64,000 nucleotides of DNA from Phytophthora colocasiae. Its lineage: Eukaryota > Oomycota > Peronosporomycetes > Peronosporales > Peronosporaceae. The position numbers and the translations under genes are program-made. The DNA is taken from the NCBI GenBank assembly GCA_018806915.1, contig JAGKQI010000096.1, positions 434,001 through 498,000 on the forward strand, read 5' to 3'. This document shows, in pieces, positions 1 through 11,204 of the stretch. The notes beneath the pieces were generated by a model. The model searched no databases. It worked only from the letters and a program-made list of their open reading frames with translations, and had not been told where the DNA came from. Position 1 is the stretch's first letter. Every line of letters begins with the position of its first letter.

Positions 1-436
1 CTGCAACACTGTTGAATGTACTTGGTCCCTCCTTCAGATTTATCTTTGACCTGGTGTGTACGCCCCCAGTTGACGGCGGTTGTATGAAGGTCGTTCGATC
101 ACAAACGCGCCGCACTACCCCTCAACGATTGATGCCGGGCAGAGCCCAGGGATGCGTAGTTCGAAGCTGGCGCAGGTTTTAACATCGCTGGATGCTTTGA
201 AGAAGTCGTGCATTTAACGCACAAACAAACATTGATATTGAGTTCATACAAAATGCCACATGATCGTTAACATGTAGCGGGACAGGTGATACTACTGAAG
301 CTTTAGATGATAGTGAGAGAGGTGGTGCTACAGACCATGGAAAGTATGGTTGCCGGAGACGAGGGCTTTGAAGCGGATATGGTTCAACGGCTTGTGTGAC
401 ACAACGCATGCGTGGTGAGTACGGAATGATTTCGGT
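1..436. other. No recognisable gene
   Basis: I see no domain, RNA gene or clear repeat here. The only longer reading frame (minus, 179-409) has biased composition and no recognisable motif. Confidence 0.4.
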
Positions 437-1460
437 ATGTCCACTTATACTTCTTCTAACGTGATGGAAACTGTTGAGAATGCATTTAAGTCCGTTCGTA
501 TCGTTGAATCCAATGTACGCGAAGGCGGTGAATGGTTAGTGCCTTCAGAAGTGAGTAGGTGTGTCTGTATGTCTTTAATGAAAAGTATTGGAGGATCTGA
601 TTCGTGTGATAGAGTGATATTGCAGTTTGTACGTGCGAAGTTGTCCAAGGGACTGGCCAAGGATGTCAGGATGGATGTATGAATCGCTCGGTACGTGCTT
701 CGTGGATTGCTGCGTTAGCATCTACTAGTAACTTTTTAGCTGTGCGTTTCCCAATAGATGCAATTTGAGTGTGTTACAAAGTATTGCCCGTGCGGTGAGA
801 GTTGTTCTAATCGGCAATTCCAACTAGGGTCGACGCTTGCGACTGCAGTGGTTGACTATGAGCAGAAAGGTGTCGGTGTAATTACTCTAAAAGATGTTGA
901 TGTAGGACGTTTCGTTGGTTAATACGTTGGAGAGGTGCTTTGTCGCGAAGAAGCGCGGTTGCGTTCACAGGTAGGCATGGACAGCGCATGTGTGCATAGG
1001 TATGGCACTAACAAGGGTTGTAAAGATTCACCGAGATGCAAGACATTTTTACATGCTAGAGCTCAATGCGCATTTCGTCACCGATGCTACTCGGATTGGA
1101 GGACGGATGCGGTTTGTTAATCACTCGTGCGACCCTAATTGCCGATTAGAAAAATGGAGTGTTCGTGGTCAAGAACGCTGCGGTTTGTTCGCTATTCGGC
1201 GTGTCAAGGCTGGTGATGAACTCATCGTTGACTACAGGTGTGAAAATATTGATTGCAAGTTGAGTAAACTTACAGAATATTGATTTGAGGGACAGCAGTA
1301 ACTGCCGTTGTACGTCAGGAATTTGAGTGCCTGTGTGGATCTAGTAGCTGCCAAAGTGTGGTTGGCTTGCTCACCCATAACCAATTTCGTGACAGTTCAC
1401 TTGTGCAGTCATCTACAAAGGAACGATTCGTGCAGCTCATGATGGATAGGTTTTTGCAAA
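437..1460 (+). pseudogene. Broken AWS-SET-postSET methyltransferase
   Basis: This is a decayed protein-lysine methyltransferase. From 758 a cysteine-rich AWS segment is readable (CPCGESCSNRQFQ), followed by the start of a SET domain (GVGVITLKDVDVG). That frame hits an in-frame TAA at 920-922 where Y-VGEVL continues the domain. After a frameshift near 1000 the SET core resumes (DARHF, RFVNHSCDPNC, GDELIVDY). A postSET-like CLCGSSSC lies at about 1328-1351, beyond further stops. An 81-residue frame at 437-682 may be the upstream end of the same gene. The order AWS, SET, postSET fits SET2/NSD-type H3K36 methyltransferases, but subfamily is not certain. It lies just upstream of the Helitron on the same strand, so capture by a transposon is possible but unproven. 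Confidence 0.8.
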
Positions 1461-1473
1461 TGTGAAACTCTAG

Positions 1474-1878
1474 TTGTCGAAACAATGCACGGCTCGCATG
1501 TTAGTGTTTTCAAATAGTTTTGAATCAATGCATGTAAGTTTTCGAATGGCTTTAGTCAAAACCAAACTTACGAAGCTAACAATTTGGCTCAATGGTGATG
1601 CAATTCGCAGATTTTGTTGGTGTTCTGGAGTCTTACGTGGGTGCGTGACTGTGATTGTGGAATGAATGAATACACGTGTGGGGTTGTTTGTGGGTTGTGT
1701 CAATAAATGTTGTCGAGATCTCATGGAGCGTCTTGGACTGTGGTTAGTCCATAAAGCTTGGCGTCAACTTGGGGGCAGTTGCGATACAGTTGTAGCTTCA
1801 TGGGAGCGATTAAAACCACGGTGCCAGGACGGTGGAGATCTGGATTGTTTGGATCGACGTTTAGCAGTGAAACTGTGA
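1474..1878 (+). other. Possible relic coding fragments, unknown
   Basis: Two adjoining plus-strand frames (1474-1665 and 1666-1878) follow the SET pseudogene. The second contains a plausible stretch (RLGLWLVHKAWRQLGG then SWERLKPRCQ) with protein-like composition. I do not recognise a family. It could be the decayed C-terminus of the SET gene or part of a transposon. Confidence 0.25.
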
Positions 1879-2807
1879 TCAAGAATGAGTTGGTCTCGAA
1901 GGGGTTTTCTCGCTGTGCATGCTGGAACTCCTGTGATGCACCCGTTATAGCTAATTCAGTAAAATAGCGGTAGCAACAGGTAAACATGATACTGCACTTT
2001 GAAGTATAATGGTTGCTTGGTGCTCGCCAAAGTAGAGTCGGAGAAAATGTAAATCGTAGAAATGGTTTCGCGCACGTTTGGGTTGCTAATGTCGTTGTGC
2101 ATAACGAATTCGCGCAGATCTGTTCAGTACTAGCATGATATTAGTAAATGTAATTGTTGGTCGGTTCATGAACAAGCTACTCTCCGTCGATCGTGTCAAT
2201 GACCGTGTGCTCTTGCTGGTGCATTTTCTTCTTAAGGTTTTTCAATGGCGACTGGTAGCTCGTCACTGGTGGTTGGTGATCCTTCTCTGAAGCATTTGGG
2301 CATACCGTCTCGTGCTCAAACAGTGTTTGTGAACGTGTAGATTTTGTTGTTGCTGTCGGCAAGATTTGTGTAGCAGTTGTATTGTCTGTCGCTTGATTTA
2401 CCGTTGATTCTTTCTCGCGTCGCCTTGGTGGCATTATTCTTGTGTGTGAAGACGTCGGTAAGTTATTGAAGAGTGTTGAATGCACAATGAACTTGGAAAC
2501 ACTGTCTTGCGAACGAGATACTGGCTACTATAGGGGACGAGGTAATTATACTGGATGATCGAAGCTTTACAACGAATTTTGTCACTAGGTGAAGCTAGGA
2601 TCTAGAGCTATAAGTTGCGCAACAAAATGAAGTCGCTCTGGATGGTACGCACGGTGTCGCGTCGCTTTGCTGAGCACTTTTCCCACCAAGGGCGTAGTGA
2701 CAGAATTTATTACCATGGTTCTTAGTGTAGATGAACGGCGTGAGCGCCATCGAAAGGCTGTTCGTCGATTTCGTGCTCGTGAAACAGACAGCGCACGATT
2801 GTAACGG
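1879..2807. other. Region between SET relic and Helitron
   Basis: No recognised gene. A minus-strand frame at 2177-2485 encodes a Ser/Thr/Gln-rich peptide with an internal MPPRRREKES start-like stretch. I cannot assign it. The true 5' end of the Helitron probably lies somewhere here, but no unambiguous terminal TC motif can be picked by eye. Confidence 0.3.
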
Positions 2808-4085
2808 TTGCAGAGAGACCGAGAGCGACACCGGTGTGAATATTCCACTGTAAGCACTGACGAAGGAAACCAACAACCATCTTGCCGTGCTTGGCTTGAT
2901 GATGAGATCCTAAGACTTTGCTCAGTATCTAGCGATACAAAAGACCATGTGTTACACAAACTCAGAATAGCGCTTGGGCCATCCAGCCTTGATGAGATAA
3001 CACGTGCTGTGTGTGACTGTTGCAAGCCGCTCAAGTCGACTCGCAATATCACAATAAACGATTCGGACGGCATTCAAGGAATGCGTAGTGATAGGGAAAA
3101 ATTGTCTGCAGCACTGCTTGCTGAATACGACTGCTCAGAGATGTTTGCAGAGTTGAGTGGAATTCTTCTTTTGAGGCGTGGTGTCCACCCAGATGGTTAC
3201 GTGCGAATATGTGAGCAGTGTCACGACAGTTTAGACAAACAAACGCTCCCGAAATTTGCCATCGAAAATGGGTTCTACGGCGTGCTACCTGATCAGTTAA
3301 CCAAATCTACTCTACTCGAACGTCTGATGACGCAGCTGGTGTCAATTGTTGCGGTTACGAGAGTCATGCGTGTGGAATGCATCGGAGCATTCGATCGCAT
3401 TGCTTTGTCTTTGACTCAACTCCAACCCGCGGCGACGCTGCTACCAACGTTGTCCAGTGACATTACGTCTTATCGTGTTGTATTACCGGGACCTTTCACG
3501 ATGGTACAGCAAGCTCGGATACGGAAAGTGCACCTTGTTCGACGTCAAGTTGTTGAAGATTTGCTTGTCTTCTATCACGAGCACAATTCTGTCTATGAGA
3601 GCATCAACATTGACTACTCTGGGCTGGAGGCCGCAGCAATACCCGAGCACTTGGCTGACGCTCATGTTGAAGTTGATCATGTAGACGAGGAGAGTGACCG
3701 TGTTGGCGGTGTTGATGATACCGGCTGCGTTGATGGAGAAACGGATATTGTTAAGCGTAAGGTGATCTTCATTTCTGAGAATCGCGAGGTCAATACGCAA
3801 GATACTCTATCTACTAGCGTGGATGTCGCGAAAGTGTCACTCCAGAACGCAGCACAACATCAGTTCCTGGTTCGCAATTCCAGTCAATTCGCACCAAACG
3901 ATAAGTTTCTCTTCGCCCTAATGTTCCCTCATTTATTTCCCTGTGGCCGAGGGCATCTGGTCGAAGAGCGGCAAGTTCCAGTGTCACTGGATGCCTGTAT
4001 TCGGCATTATAGTTTGCTGAATACGCGAAGATTTGCTTTCATGCTCGTGTGCTTTGATTTCGTCTCCGTCCAAACGATGTACTGA
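2808..4085 (+). pseudogene. Helitron N-terminal part (DUF6570, Helitron_like_N start)
   Basis: The 425-codon open frame begins with an Arg-rich stretch. It then carries a Cys-containing DUF6570-like segment (CEQCHDSL, LPKFAIENGFYG, MVQQARIRKVHLVRRQV) as found N-terminal to the nuclease in Helitron proteins. Near its end is the FALMFPHLFPCGRG signature that opens the Helitron_like_N domain. The frame stops at 4083-4085 where the domain should continue. The next block takes over ten bases later, so one indel or stop separates them. Function in the live element is single-strand nicking and transfer together with the downstream blocks. Confidence 0.8.
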
Positions 4086-4094
4086 CAAGTCGCG

Positions 4095-5847
4095 TTGAAA
4101 TGTAAGCGCAATCCTGCTTTGTTTGAACCCTACAGTGGCATCACTGAGGACTCATTGGTGGAAGCTCTCCAGCAGAATCACTTTCATCGCCATGGTCGAA
4201 CGGCACCGGGCCATTTCAGCTCTTCTAGTGCGAGCAACTTCCTCAAGACGATAGACCTGAGTGGTGGTATGACTTGGGGCAGTAATAGTGAGCGAGCAAA
4301 GTGTCGCCGCCGTGCAATTGCGTACCAAGCCCGATACGGGCAACCAGCCCTCTTCGTTCCACTGACACCAAATGTAGCCGAATCGTTTGTGATGGCTCAT
4401 TATACGGGTATCAAGTCTATCGATACACTATTCGATGCCAACCTGGCTGATCTTCCTCAGAAATCGACTCTTCATAGTGCAGGTTTGCACAATGACGTGG
4501 TGTCGGCTCGCCTCTTCATGAACAATGTGGGTGGTATGTTCTCGGAAGCACATGAAGAGTAAGCCGTTTGGTGGTCGCTTTGGTAACGTCGAGGCTTACT
4601 TCGGTATGGTTGAGACGCAAGGCGGTGGAACGCTGCATGTCCACTTTCTCGTGTGAGTCGCAGATTCGCCACCCAAAGTGTTCAAAGCAGCCGTGACAAA
4701 GTATGGAGATCAGTATTACCGCGACATCGCTGCGTATACCGACAGCATTGTTAGCACTTCTCTACCTCTTCGTGTTGATGCATCGAGCTGTCAGTTCTGT
4801 GGGCACTCGCTCGCCGATCTGCAAGAATTGCCAATACCGGTAGTCCCAACACACGCAGACAAAGTGCTCCGGCCGAATCACTGCTCGCCCAATGCTCTAA
4901 TTACGCAACAAAGATGAGCTCTCAGCACATATTGCGACGTGTTCTCTTGCAGTACCGACCATCAACCTGGCCGCCAACATTGCGAGCGTACTCATCAGAA
5001 GAACTTGATGATGTTGTAAACATGGAAATCCAATGTCGTGGAAGTGTTGGTGTAGCAAGAAATGCAGTCTTTCGTCGAGATTGCTTCCTGTCGGCTAAGA
5101 ACGATTTCGATGGAAGTGTTGGTGTAGCAAGAAATGCAGTCTTTCGTCGAGATTGCTTCCTGTCGGCTAAGAACGATTTCGATGATTCTTACGGCGATCA
5201 TTTGAGATCTCTAAATGAGACTCCAAACCGATCCGAGCAGCGCCAAGACAATGCATTTTGCAATGACAAAGTCGCTCGCGCTGTATTAACGTTGCCTCCG
5301 TCTGTCGAAGACGAGCGATGGCCTCCGATCATGGTCGCATACACGATATCTATACTCGTGTGCCTATTGAATCTTCACTGGTGGTCTCATGTGGGGAGTT
5401 GTTTCAAGTCAAGTCCAGCAGCACATCCAGGGAAATGTCGCTATGGGTTCCATGAGCTAGAGTTCTTGTACTAGTGCTGGCGTCGAGCTTGCTCGACGAA
5501 CTCCGTATGAGTACGTGAATGGCTTCAATACCACTATGATGTTAACTTTCAAACCCAATCACGACGTCCAAGTATTAATTGGCGGGCTTGAAGCAGTACT
5601 TCGTGTTTACAACGCAACCAAGTACGTGACAAAGGCACAGAGTTTTGTTGTCTCAATCACTGCTGTTGCTCTGGCAGCGTTTATGCGACGTCGACTGCGA
5701 GAGAACCAAAACCAAGGCAGTGAAGCCGATCCATCCACTGTTGGTCGCAGACGAGTTGCATCGCTAGCCTTTGCGATAACTAATCGTCGCGAGATCGCTG
5801 GTCCGCTTGCTATACCTATTGCGTGGGTCATGTGTCTACATGAGTAG
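4095..5847 (+). pseudogene. Helitron Rep (HUH) nuclease remnant
   Basis: The Rep domain is spread over several frames. The block at 4095-4562 has the conserved QARYGQPALFVPLTPN stretch. After a stop, 4563-4655 reads through the two-histidine motif (GGGTLHVHFLV), the metal-binding HUH site. The last block, 5515-5847, has MLTFKPNHDVQVLIGG and the tyrosine motif VYNATKYVTKA (Y-x4-Y-x2-K here, near the usual Y-x3-Y), where the catalytic tyrosines cut DNA. Between them is a 72-bp tandem duplication. At least three stops or frameshifts inactivate it. Confidence 0.82.
5040..5183 (+). repeat. 72-bp perfect tandem duplication in Helitron
   Basis: Two adjacent, apparently identical 72-bp units start at 5040 and 5112 (each begins ggaagtgttggtgtagcaag). 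The duplication adds 24 codons in frame (unit starts GSVGVARNAVF) to the Rep/linker part. Identity of the copies points to a recent event. Confidence 0.92.
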
Positions 5848-5849
5848 GG

Positions 5850-6580
5850 TATGCACTTTGCTTCCCCTCAAAAACATTTTGTGCGAACAGATTGAGCAAG
5901 AAGCACACTCGTGCGATCTGGTTGAGCTACGAGAATGCAGTTCTAACGTTACATCCCGAGCAGCTTCTTTCTTGGATGACTATATATATATATATCGACC
6001 TCCGGTGCTGGATTCGCTTTGCCTCTATGAGTTCGTCATGAGGTGTTTCCGGCGCAAGCAGATTCGGTCAACAAAAGCATCAGAGCTTTTCTTGTCGAAT
6101 CACCCATTACATTGCTCATTTTGCGTTGGATACCATGAAGCAGAAGTCGTTCCAGTCATCAACGGTCTACGCATGCCGTACTTAGAAGTGGAAACACCAC
6201 GCAAATTCATTGCCAAGCGCAGTCAAATCGCTCTTGTATTGTTCAAATCGTTCCGTACAGTCTTGGATCTAGTAAGCGACTCGACAAGCCAAGCAGCGTG
6301 GATTGACGCTTTATTTCAATGGGAACCCACGCAGACATGTTTCGTCCGCAAAATTATGGCTAATATGGATGACTATTTTCGCGCAAGAATGCAAGCAAAA
6401 GAAGAAAATGAATGCGAAAATGCTGCACCAGACGATGCTGCTGATAGTGACGACCTCATTGGTACTCGCAATGACGTTGAAGCAGCGAATGATCACGTTG
6501 ACGAAGTGGACTCGGCAGCTGATAGATCCGAAGACACGTTTCATCTTCCGCATGATGACACTATCGACACAAGAGAGTAG
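5850..6580 (+). pseudogene. Helitron middle region
   Basis: Open frame (usable from 5807) matching the part of Helitron proteins between Rep and helicase: a YRPPVLDSLCLYEFVMRCFR stretch, then NHPLHCSFCVGYHE, VVPVINGLRMP and LVLFKSFRTVLDL. It ends in an Asp/Glu-rich tail. A short (AT)n run at about 5980-5994 encodes the YIYIY stretch and may be slippage-prone. The frame stops at 6580. Related sequence continues in other frames (about 6620-6836) toward the helicase. Confidence 0.72.
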
Positions 6581-6836
6581 TCTTGCCAGTCTTCCCGACT
6601 TTAAAGTCTGGTTCAATGGCTGAAAGTACTATGCATCAAGAGCTCTAATTGCTAGTGCTCACAGTACAGCCGACTTCTCAAATCATATAAGCCGTTGTGA
6701 TCAAGTACTGGACATACCAGTTGATGAACTACAGCAATGGGCGAAAGATATAACAATCAATGAAGTTGAGTCATCACCAACTGAGACGCCTGTTGATGAA
6801 CGACCGGCCGATGTTATTCAACTCATTGAGAGCGCG

Positions 6837-8160
6837 TTGGAGTCGAATAATCAATGGTTACCGACGAGCTTGAACCATAACCATCCAGCACTACAGCCGT
6901 ATTCGACCATCAACAATGTCTCCGAAGTCTTCACGCTAAGCCAACGCCAGCACGTTGCCTTCTCTCTCGTCACAAATGCGCTACTTGAACGCTTTAAACA
7001 ACAAGAGCTAGCTAGCACCCATGCGTCAGTTGCAGGTTACCGAGCTAACGACTTTGTGTCGCAGCTACAACACTCATATTCCTCGGCGGTGCCGGTGGAA
7101 CTGGCAAAAGTCGCGTCATTGACGCCATTGATGCCTTCTGTTCGAGTTGGCACAGGATTAATAGCATTGTAAAGACAGCACTAACCGGAAACGCTGCCAC
7201 ACTGGTCGGTGGTGTTAGACTTGCGAGTTTCATGCTTCGAATGCAGCATGCCGTCAAGGAGAAAAAAACACATACCACTGGATGTCCTCATCATCGATTC
7301 GATCTCCATGATGACCAAGCATGAATTGCTGAAACTGGACAAATTGCTGCGTCGCTATATGCAAGTTGAGAATGTTCCATTGGTGGCATTCAATAACTTG
7401 AGTCAGAGTGACCTCCAGTACGTGTTCAGCCTGCCCGAAAACCGTTTCGGCAGATTGGCACCATTTCTTGATCAAAAAAAACGGAATGCCGATCCAAGTC
7501 ACCCAGAACGTCGCCCCCGTCAAAGGAATCGCGAGCGGTACACTCGGGACGCTAGAGTACGTTCATTTTGCCGCTGGAACTCATTTTCAACTTGTTCGTG
7601 ATAGTGCGACTGCCACAATCGTACAGCTACCAAGCCGACCACAAGACTATGCGATGATTCGAGTCCCAAGACCACACGCGACGGCAATCCGGCAAGGCGT
7701 CGACCCGGAGTTGTTTCCAGTTTTCTTTACAACCGAAGCCTACTCCAAGATGACTATCAAGCTAGAGGCGGCGCCAAATGGGCAACCACGCTCCATCACG
7801 GTCCGGCCGCAGCAGTTCCCGTTCGTCTGTGCGATAGGCTCAACAGGCTATAAGGTGCAAGGAGAAACACTCCAATCAATGGTTATCGTGAACTGGAAGT
7901 CGAAGCACGCAGCAGTCAACAAGCCTCAACAAAAATACTTGCTTGTTTCACGAGTAACGACTCGGGACGGATTGATTGCATTGAAGCCGAATACCGCGAA
8001 GCTTGCTTCGTGGTCGAAACCACCTACACACGCACTCCAGGAAGAAGAGCGACTTAACCATCTCAGTGACCTTCTGTTGGCCGGTTTCCACCTGCCAGTG
8101 ACCGCCAACGCGACAGAATTTTCAATCGAAGAAGTCGTAAATCCTGAAGCGAGAAATTAA
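6837..8160 (+). pseudogene. Helitron Pif1-type helicase remnant
   Basis: Superfamily 1B helicase remnant. The Walker A motif (LGGAGGTGKSR) is read at about 7075-7115 in a frame shifted from the preceding block. Walker B reads LIIDSISMM at about 7288-7314; the usual motif has Glu after Asp (DEVSM), so the catalytic Glu position is Ser here. The C-terminal block 7408-8160 has NVAPVKGIASGTLG, the motif V-like GYKVQGETL and KYLLVSRVTTRDGL, both typical of Pif1/Helitron helicases. Frame breaks at about 7085, 7170 and 7480 mean no single protein is made. Confidence 0.85.
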
Positions 8161-8655
8161 CCAGCTAGCGCGACAGAACCTAGCATTTAATGCACAAATG
8201 AGCCCACATCATGGTTCACACACCTTGCTGCTGGCATTCTACCGAGTTAATACCTGAGCGTGTACGAATCCGAGCTGTCTTGCCGCCTACCAACCAACCA
8301 ACCAACTCGTTAGCCGCTTGACAGTGCTTGTGAACGCGCCACACACCAACGTACGCGCCACACACCAATGTATGCGCCACCCACCAATCGGGCAACCAAC
8401 CACCCGATAACCAACCATCCGATACCACCAGTAGAGACCCAGAGCTTGAGCGCGCGCACGAGGCAAAGCGCAATCCAGAACAGAAGAGAACTGAAGGTTG
8501 CTTGAATGTCAATCACCCAATAAAACCCAATCACCCAGAAATGTCGATCGATTACAGAGAAAAGAGACAGCTACCAACGATAGTTCTTCGAACTACGAAC
8601 AGTTCTTCAAACTGCGAATATATTTATTCCAATTAGTATAATTAAATCAAATATA
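8161..8655. repeat. Low-complexity tract with 19-bp minisatellite
   Basis: No gene. Contains caac/ccaa-rich low-complexity DNA (caaccaaccaacc at about 8290) and three units of a 19-bp repeat starting at 8336, 8355 and 8374 (gcgccacacaccaacgtac and variants). A second degenerate 19-bp pair (agttcttcgaactacgaac) lies at about 8582-8620. Confidence 0.7.
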
Positions 8656-8992
8656 ACTAATTTAAACTGCAAAATGCCGGGAAATGAGAACTGGTTTTGA
8701 ATTTGGCCCGAAGACAATTATGGAACCTCCTAAAACTGTTTAATTTATTTCTAAAGGATCTGCCAACGTGTGGTTGGCAGAATCTCTGCTTCCGTATAGA
8801 GCATCGATTGGTAGACTTTCTATCAATAACACGCACAAGTGCACGCGAACCACCCAATGATGTGGTTCGCCATGTAGCCACTGGTATGAACAGCACACCA
8901 GGGGCTGAGGTCCATTTCCAACCTCTAACAGTTATCGCAACTGTTAGAGTTGCAAGTGGTGTAGCCACTTGTACGTGTAACCCTGTTACACC
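8656..8992 (-). mobile_element. Possible LTR fragment
   Basis: Read on the minus strand the segment starts TGTAACAGGGTTACACG at about 8992. That closely resembles the TGTAACGGGGATGTTACACG start of the solo LTR at 12116. It is AT-rich toward its other end and has no coding signal. I could not see the far terminus or a target duplication, so element status is tentative. Confidence 0.4.
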
Positions 8993-9335
8993 GGGGAACA
9001 GTTGTCTATGGCAGCAAATACGCTTCTGATGCTTACAAGGGTAGTTTGTGGTAAAGTATGGTTGTACGACGCAGCCAACACGAGTCAAATTCGGCCAAAT
9101 TGTCACTGTAGTCCGGCAACTCCAGTCCCTGCCGAAAACAATTTCGATCCAAGGTTTGATATGGTTATCATCGGATCCTATTTTCCAGCTACGGAATATG
9201 GAGAATGCCTTGCAAAGCTACCTGGATAGATGAGTGTTGCGCCTGTGATGGCACGCGTTGGATAATGAGCAGATGGAGGGCTAGCTGCTGGATGACTACG
9301 ACTCGCAGGATGATGACCCGCTGAAGGAGAACTCC
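8993..9335. other. Unassigned sequence left of piggyBac
   Basis: Short plus-strand frames (9002-9229 and 9048-9233) have no recognisable domain. The stretch from about 9265 reads D/E-rich coding-like sequence (LLDDYDSQDDDPLKE). It appears to continue beyond the piggyBac relic at 10828 with a frame change, so it may be an old gene fragment split by the insertion. Confidence 0.3.
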
Positions 9336-10827
9336 TTAACCCTTTCACTACCAGCAAAATCTGCCGGGCTTGTATGTCCGGAGCGGACCTCTAACTAGGA
9401 CACTCTGATCAGTTGATTGGTAGAAAGCCGAGGGTATGGAATTGGGTTAGCGATCACCACGACTAAGAGGGCCGCTGCAGACCTGTAAATTCAGTAGTAC
9501 TCAATAGTTTGATGCTTGGATGGTGCACTTCAAGCCGCACAAGTCGAATTCACTAGTACATTTGCTGCATTCCCGCAATATTTGCTTCCTACATGCGACC
9601 ATGGAGATATGTGCGCTCCTCAACGACGAACACGACGCTGAATGGGAGTTTGAGGACTCTGACAACGAAGACATGATCGAACCGGCGACCGCTGAAGAGG
9701 AGGCGTCTACTGAGTCGGACGAAGAGAGGGAGCAGCCACTGGCGGAGTCAAATTCATGTCACAACAAGTTGACCGGAAATCCCTATGAAGACGGTCTCAT
9801 CCAAGAGAGCGGGATTCATATTGTGCGGAAGCAAGAAGTCCACCTAGCCTACAAAGAACGAAAAGAGCTGGGGCTGTTCTCTCTATTCTTTAGTCGCGAA
9901 TTCAGAGACGCTCTTCAGCTGGACCAATGCAATGCTCAAAGACAAAGGAAAGGCAGAGGCTTCGGTGTTTGAGCTGGATGCGTACATCGGAATGGAGATT
10001 GCCATGAGCATTATCCCGCTCACAGAAATCAAGGAGTTGTGGTCTCAGAAACAATTTTTAGTCCATTCAGACTTTCCTGACATCATGGCTAGAAATAGAT
10101 TTGAAAGTATCCGTGCCCCAGGGAGCGTGCCTGTTCAAGTCCGAGAGCTGGATCCACTTTGACACATTCGCCGTTTAATGGCACAAATTCAGCAGAAGTT
10201 TGGAAGTTTGCTTCCGAGAGGCACTGACGTCTTCCTGTTCCAACGTTCGTTCAGCTCTAGACGCCGTTTGTACTGCAGCCTCTGGAGATCAAACACGCAT
10301 GAAGAAGAACAAGACGATAACATACTTAGATCAGCATGAACCGTAGGTGTAAATGAATTGCGTAAATGTAATACCTCATAGTGTCGTCCAAGTGAGTTAT
10401 TTGCTTCACGACTCACAGAGGAAGCTTGATATCCCTTGTATTGCAAAGAGACCCATGCTTCTTGTAGAAATAAAGCTGACGCAACGTCTTCACGATCCTG
10501 CAAGGCGTGAGCCTCTTGCTCGTGTACCTCAGCATCCGCAGAGCGCTTCCGATGATGTCTCTTCCCTACTGAGTCCATTCACAGGGCGCATCACCGCAGT
10601 ATCTGCATGGTTGCGGAGGTCGAGAGGGCTCGCTGTTGCTCATTCGTGTTTGTTTGAAATTTGAAATTTGATGCAGTACCGTGAAATACACCACGGTCAA
10701 ATGTGATCTCCACGTTGCCTTAATCTGTACTCGGATAGGCTAACTAATTGCTAATACTACAAATCCATTGGTCAAATAATAGGTCCTGAGCGGACCCGCA
10801 ATTTTTTTCTGGTAGTAAAAGGGTTAA
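9336..10827 (+). mobile_element. piggyBac-type relic with TTAA ends
   Basis: The element is bounded by TTAA at 9336-9339 and at 10824-10827, the duplicated target of piggyBac transposons. The termini are inverted repeats with one mismatch: CCCTTTCACTACCAG at the left end and the complement of CTGGTAGTAAAAGGG at the right. Just inside, both ends carry a GAGCGGACC block within a small palindrome. The roughly 1.49 kb interior retains only part of a transposase, so it is a deleted, non-autonomous copy. Confidence 0.88.
9520..10330 (+). pseudogene. piggyBac transposase N-terminal fragment
   Basis: The acidic N-terminus (EWEFEDSDNED at about 9640) is followed by the DDE_Tnp_1_7 opening. After a +1 shift at about 9915 the frame reads FSWTNAMLKDKGKAEASVFE, then LDAYIGMEIAMSI and MARNRFESI, characteristic of piggyBac transposases. 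A stop at 10160 is followed by recognisable sequence (HIRRLMAQIQQKFGSLLPRG) in another context. The catalytic core (later Asp residues) is missing or unreadable. Confidence 0.75.
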
Positions 10828-11204
10828 GCCGTTCGAGCTGATTCGCACCGATGTAACGGGAAACACGCTTGCGGAATATCAGGAAATCACGGATGCACTT
10901 GAACCTGGGCGCTTACGAGCAAGTAGGGTTGGAAAGTAGGTGTCTAGAAACACTAAATTAGTCCTAATTATGTATGTTAGGTGTTTTAGGCATCCTATTT
11001 ATTCTATTTAGCGCCTAAAGAATAGTCTTCTTTTTCGTCAATTATATATGGGACACAAAAATTTATGTCATCAATACATATATTTGCCTGCAGCTTAATG
11101 ACGTCAAGATGAAGCTTGAGGACCGCCTTAATCCTCGAGGACGCTATCACTTCCTACCGGACCTGGAAGCGGTGCGCAAGGGTGTGGATGTAGACTCGAA
11201 ATAA
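10828..11204. other. Gene-like fragments around an AT-rich insert
   Basis: Immediately right of the piggyBac TTAA a coding-like stretch reads KPFELIRTDVTGNTLAEYQE. About 170 bp of AT-rich, LTR-like DNA (10927-11096) then intervenes. Another coding-like piece follows (KLEDRLNPRGRYHFLPDLEA at about 11108-11167). The family is not recognised. The pieces may derive from one gene broken by insertions. Confidence 0.3.

Larger units (their letters stand above)
2808..8160 (+). mobile_element. Decayed Helitron (Rep-helicase type)
   Basis: Four consecutive plus-strand blocks give the canonical oomycete/plant Helitron order: DUF6570-like N-terminus, Helitron_like_N/Rep nuclease, an acidic middle part, and a Pif1-type helicase. 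The blocks are separated by stops and frameshifts (about 4085, 4562, 4655, 5474, 5850, 6580, 7085, 7170-7410), so the element cannot encode its protein now. Coordinates are those of the coding remnant. The rolling-circle termini (5' TC, 3' hairpin plus CTRR) were not identified. Confidence 0.88.

Noticed and set aside
8657..9106. 149-codon minus-strand frame
   Set aside because: Overlaps an LTR-like sequence, is His/Arg/Cys-biased and has no recognisable domain.
10189..10578. 129-codon minus-strand frame inside the piggyBac relic
   Set aside because: Antisense to decayed transposase sequence. No independent support.
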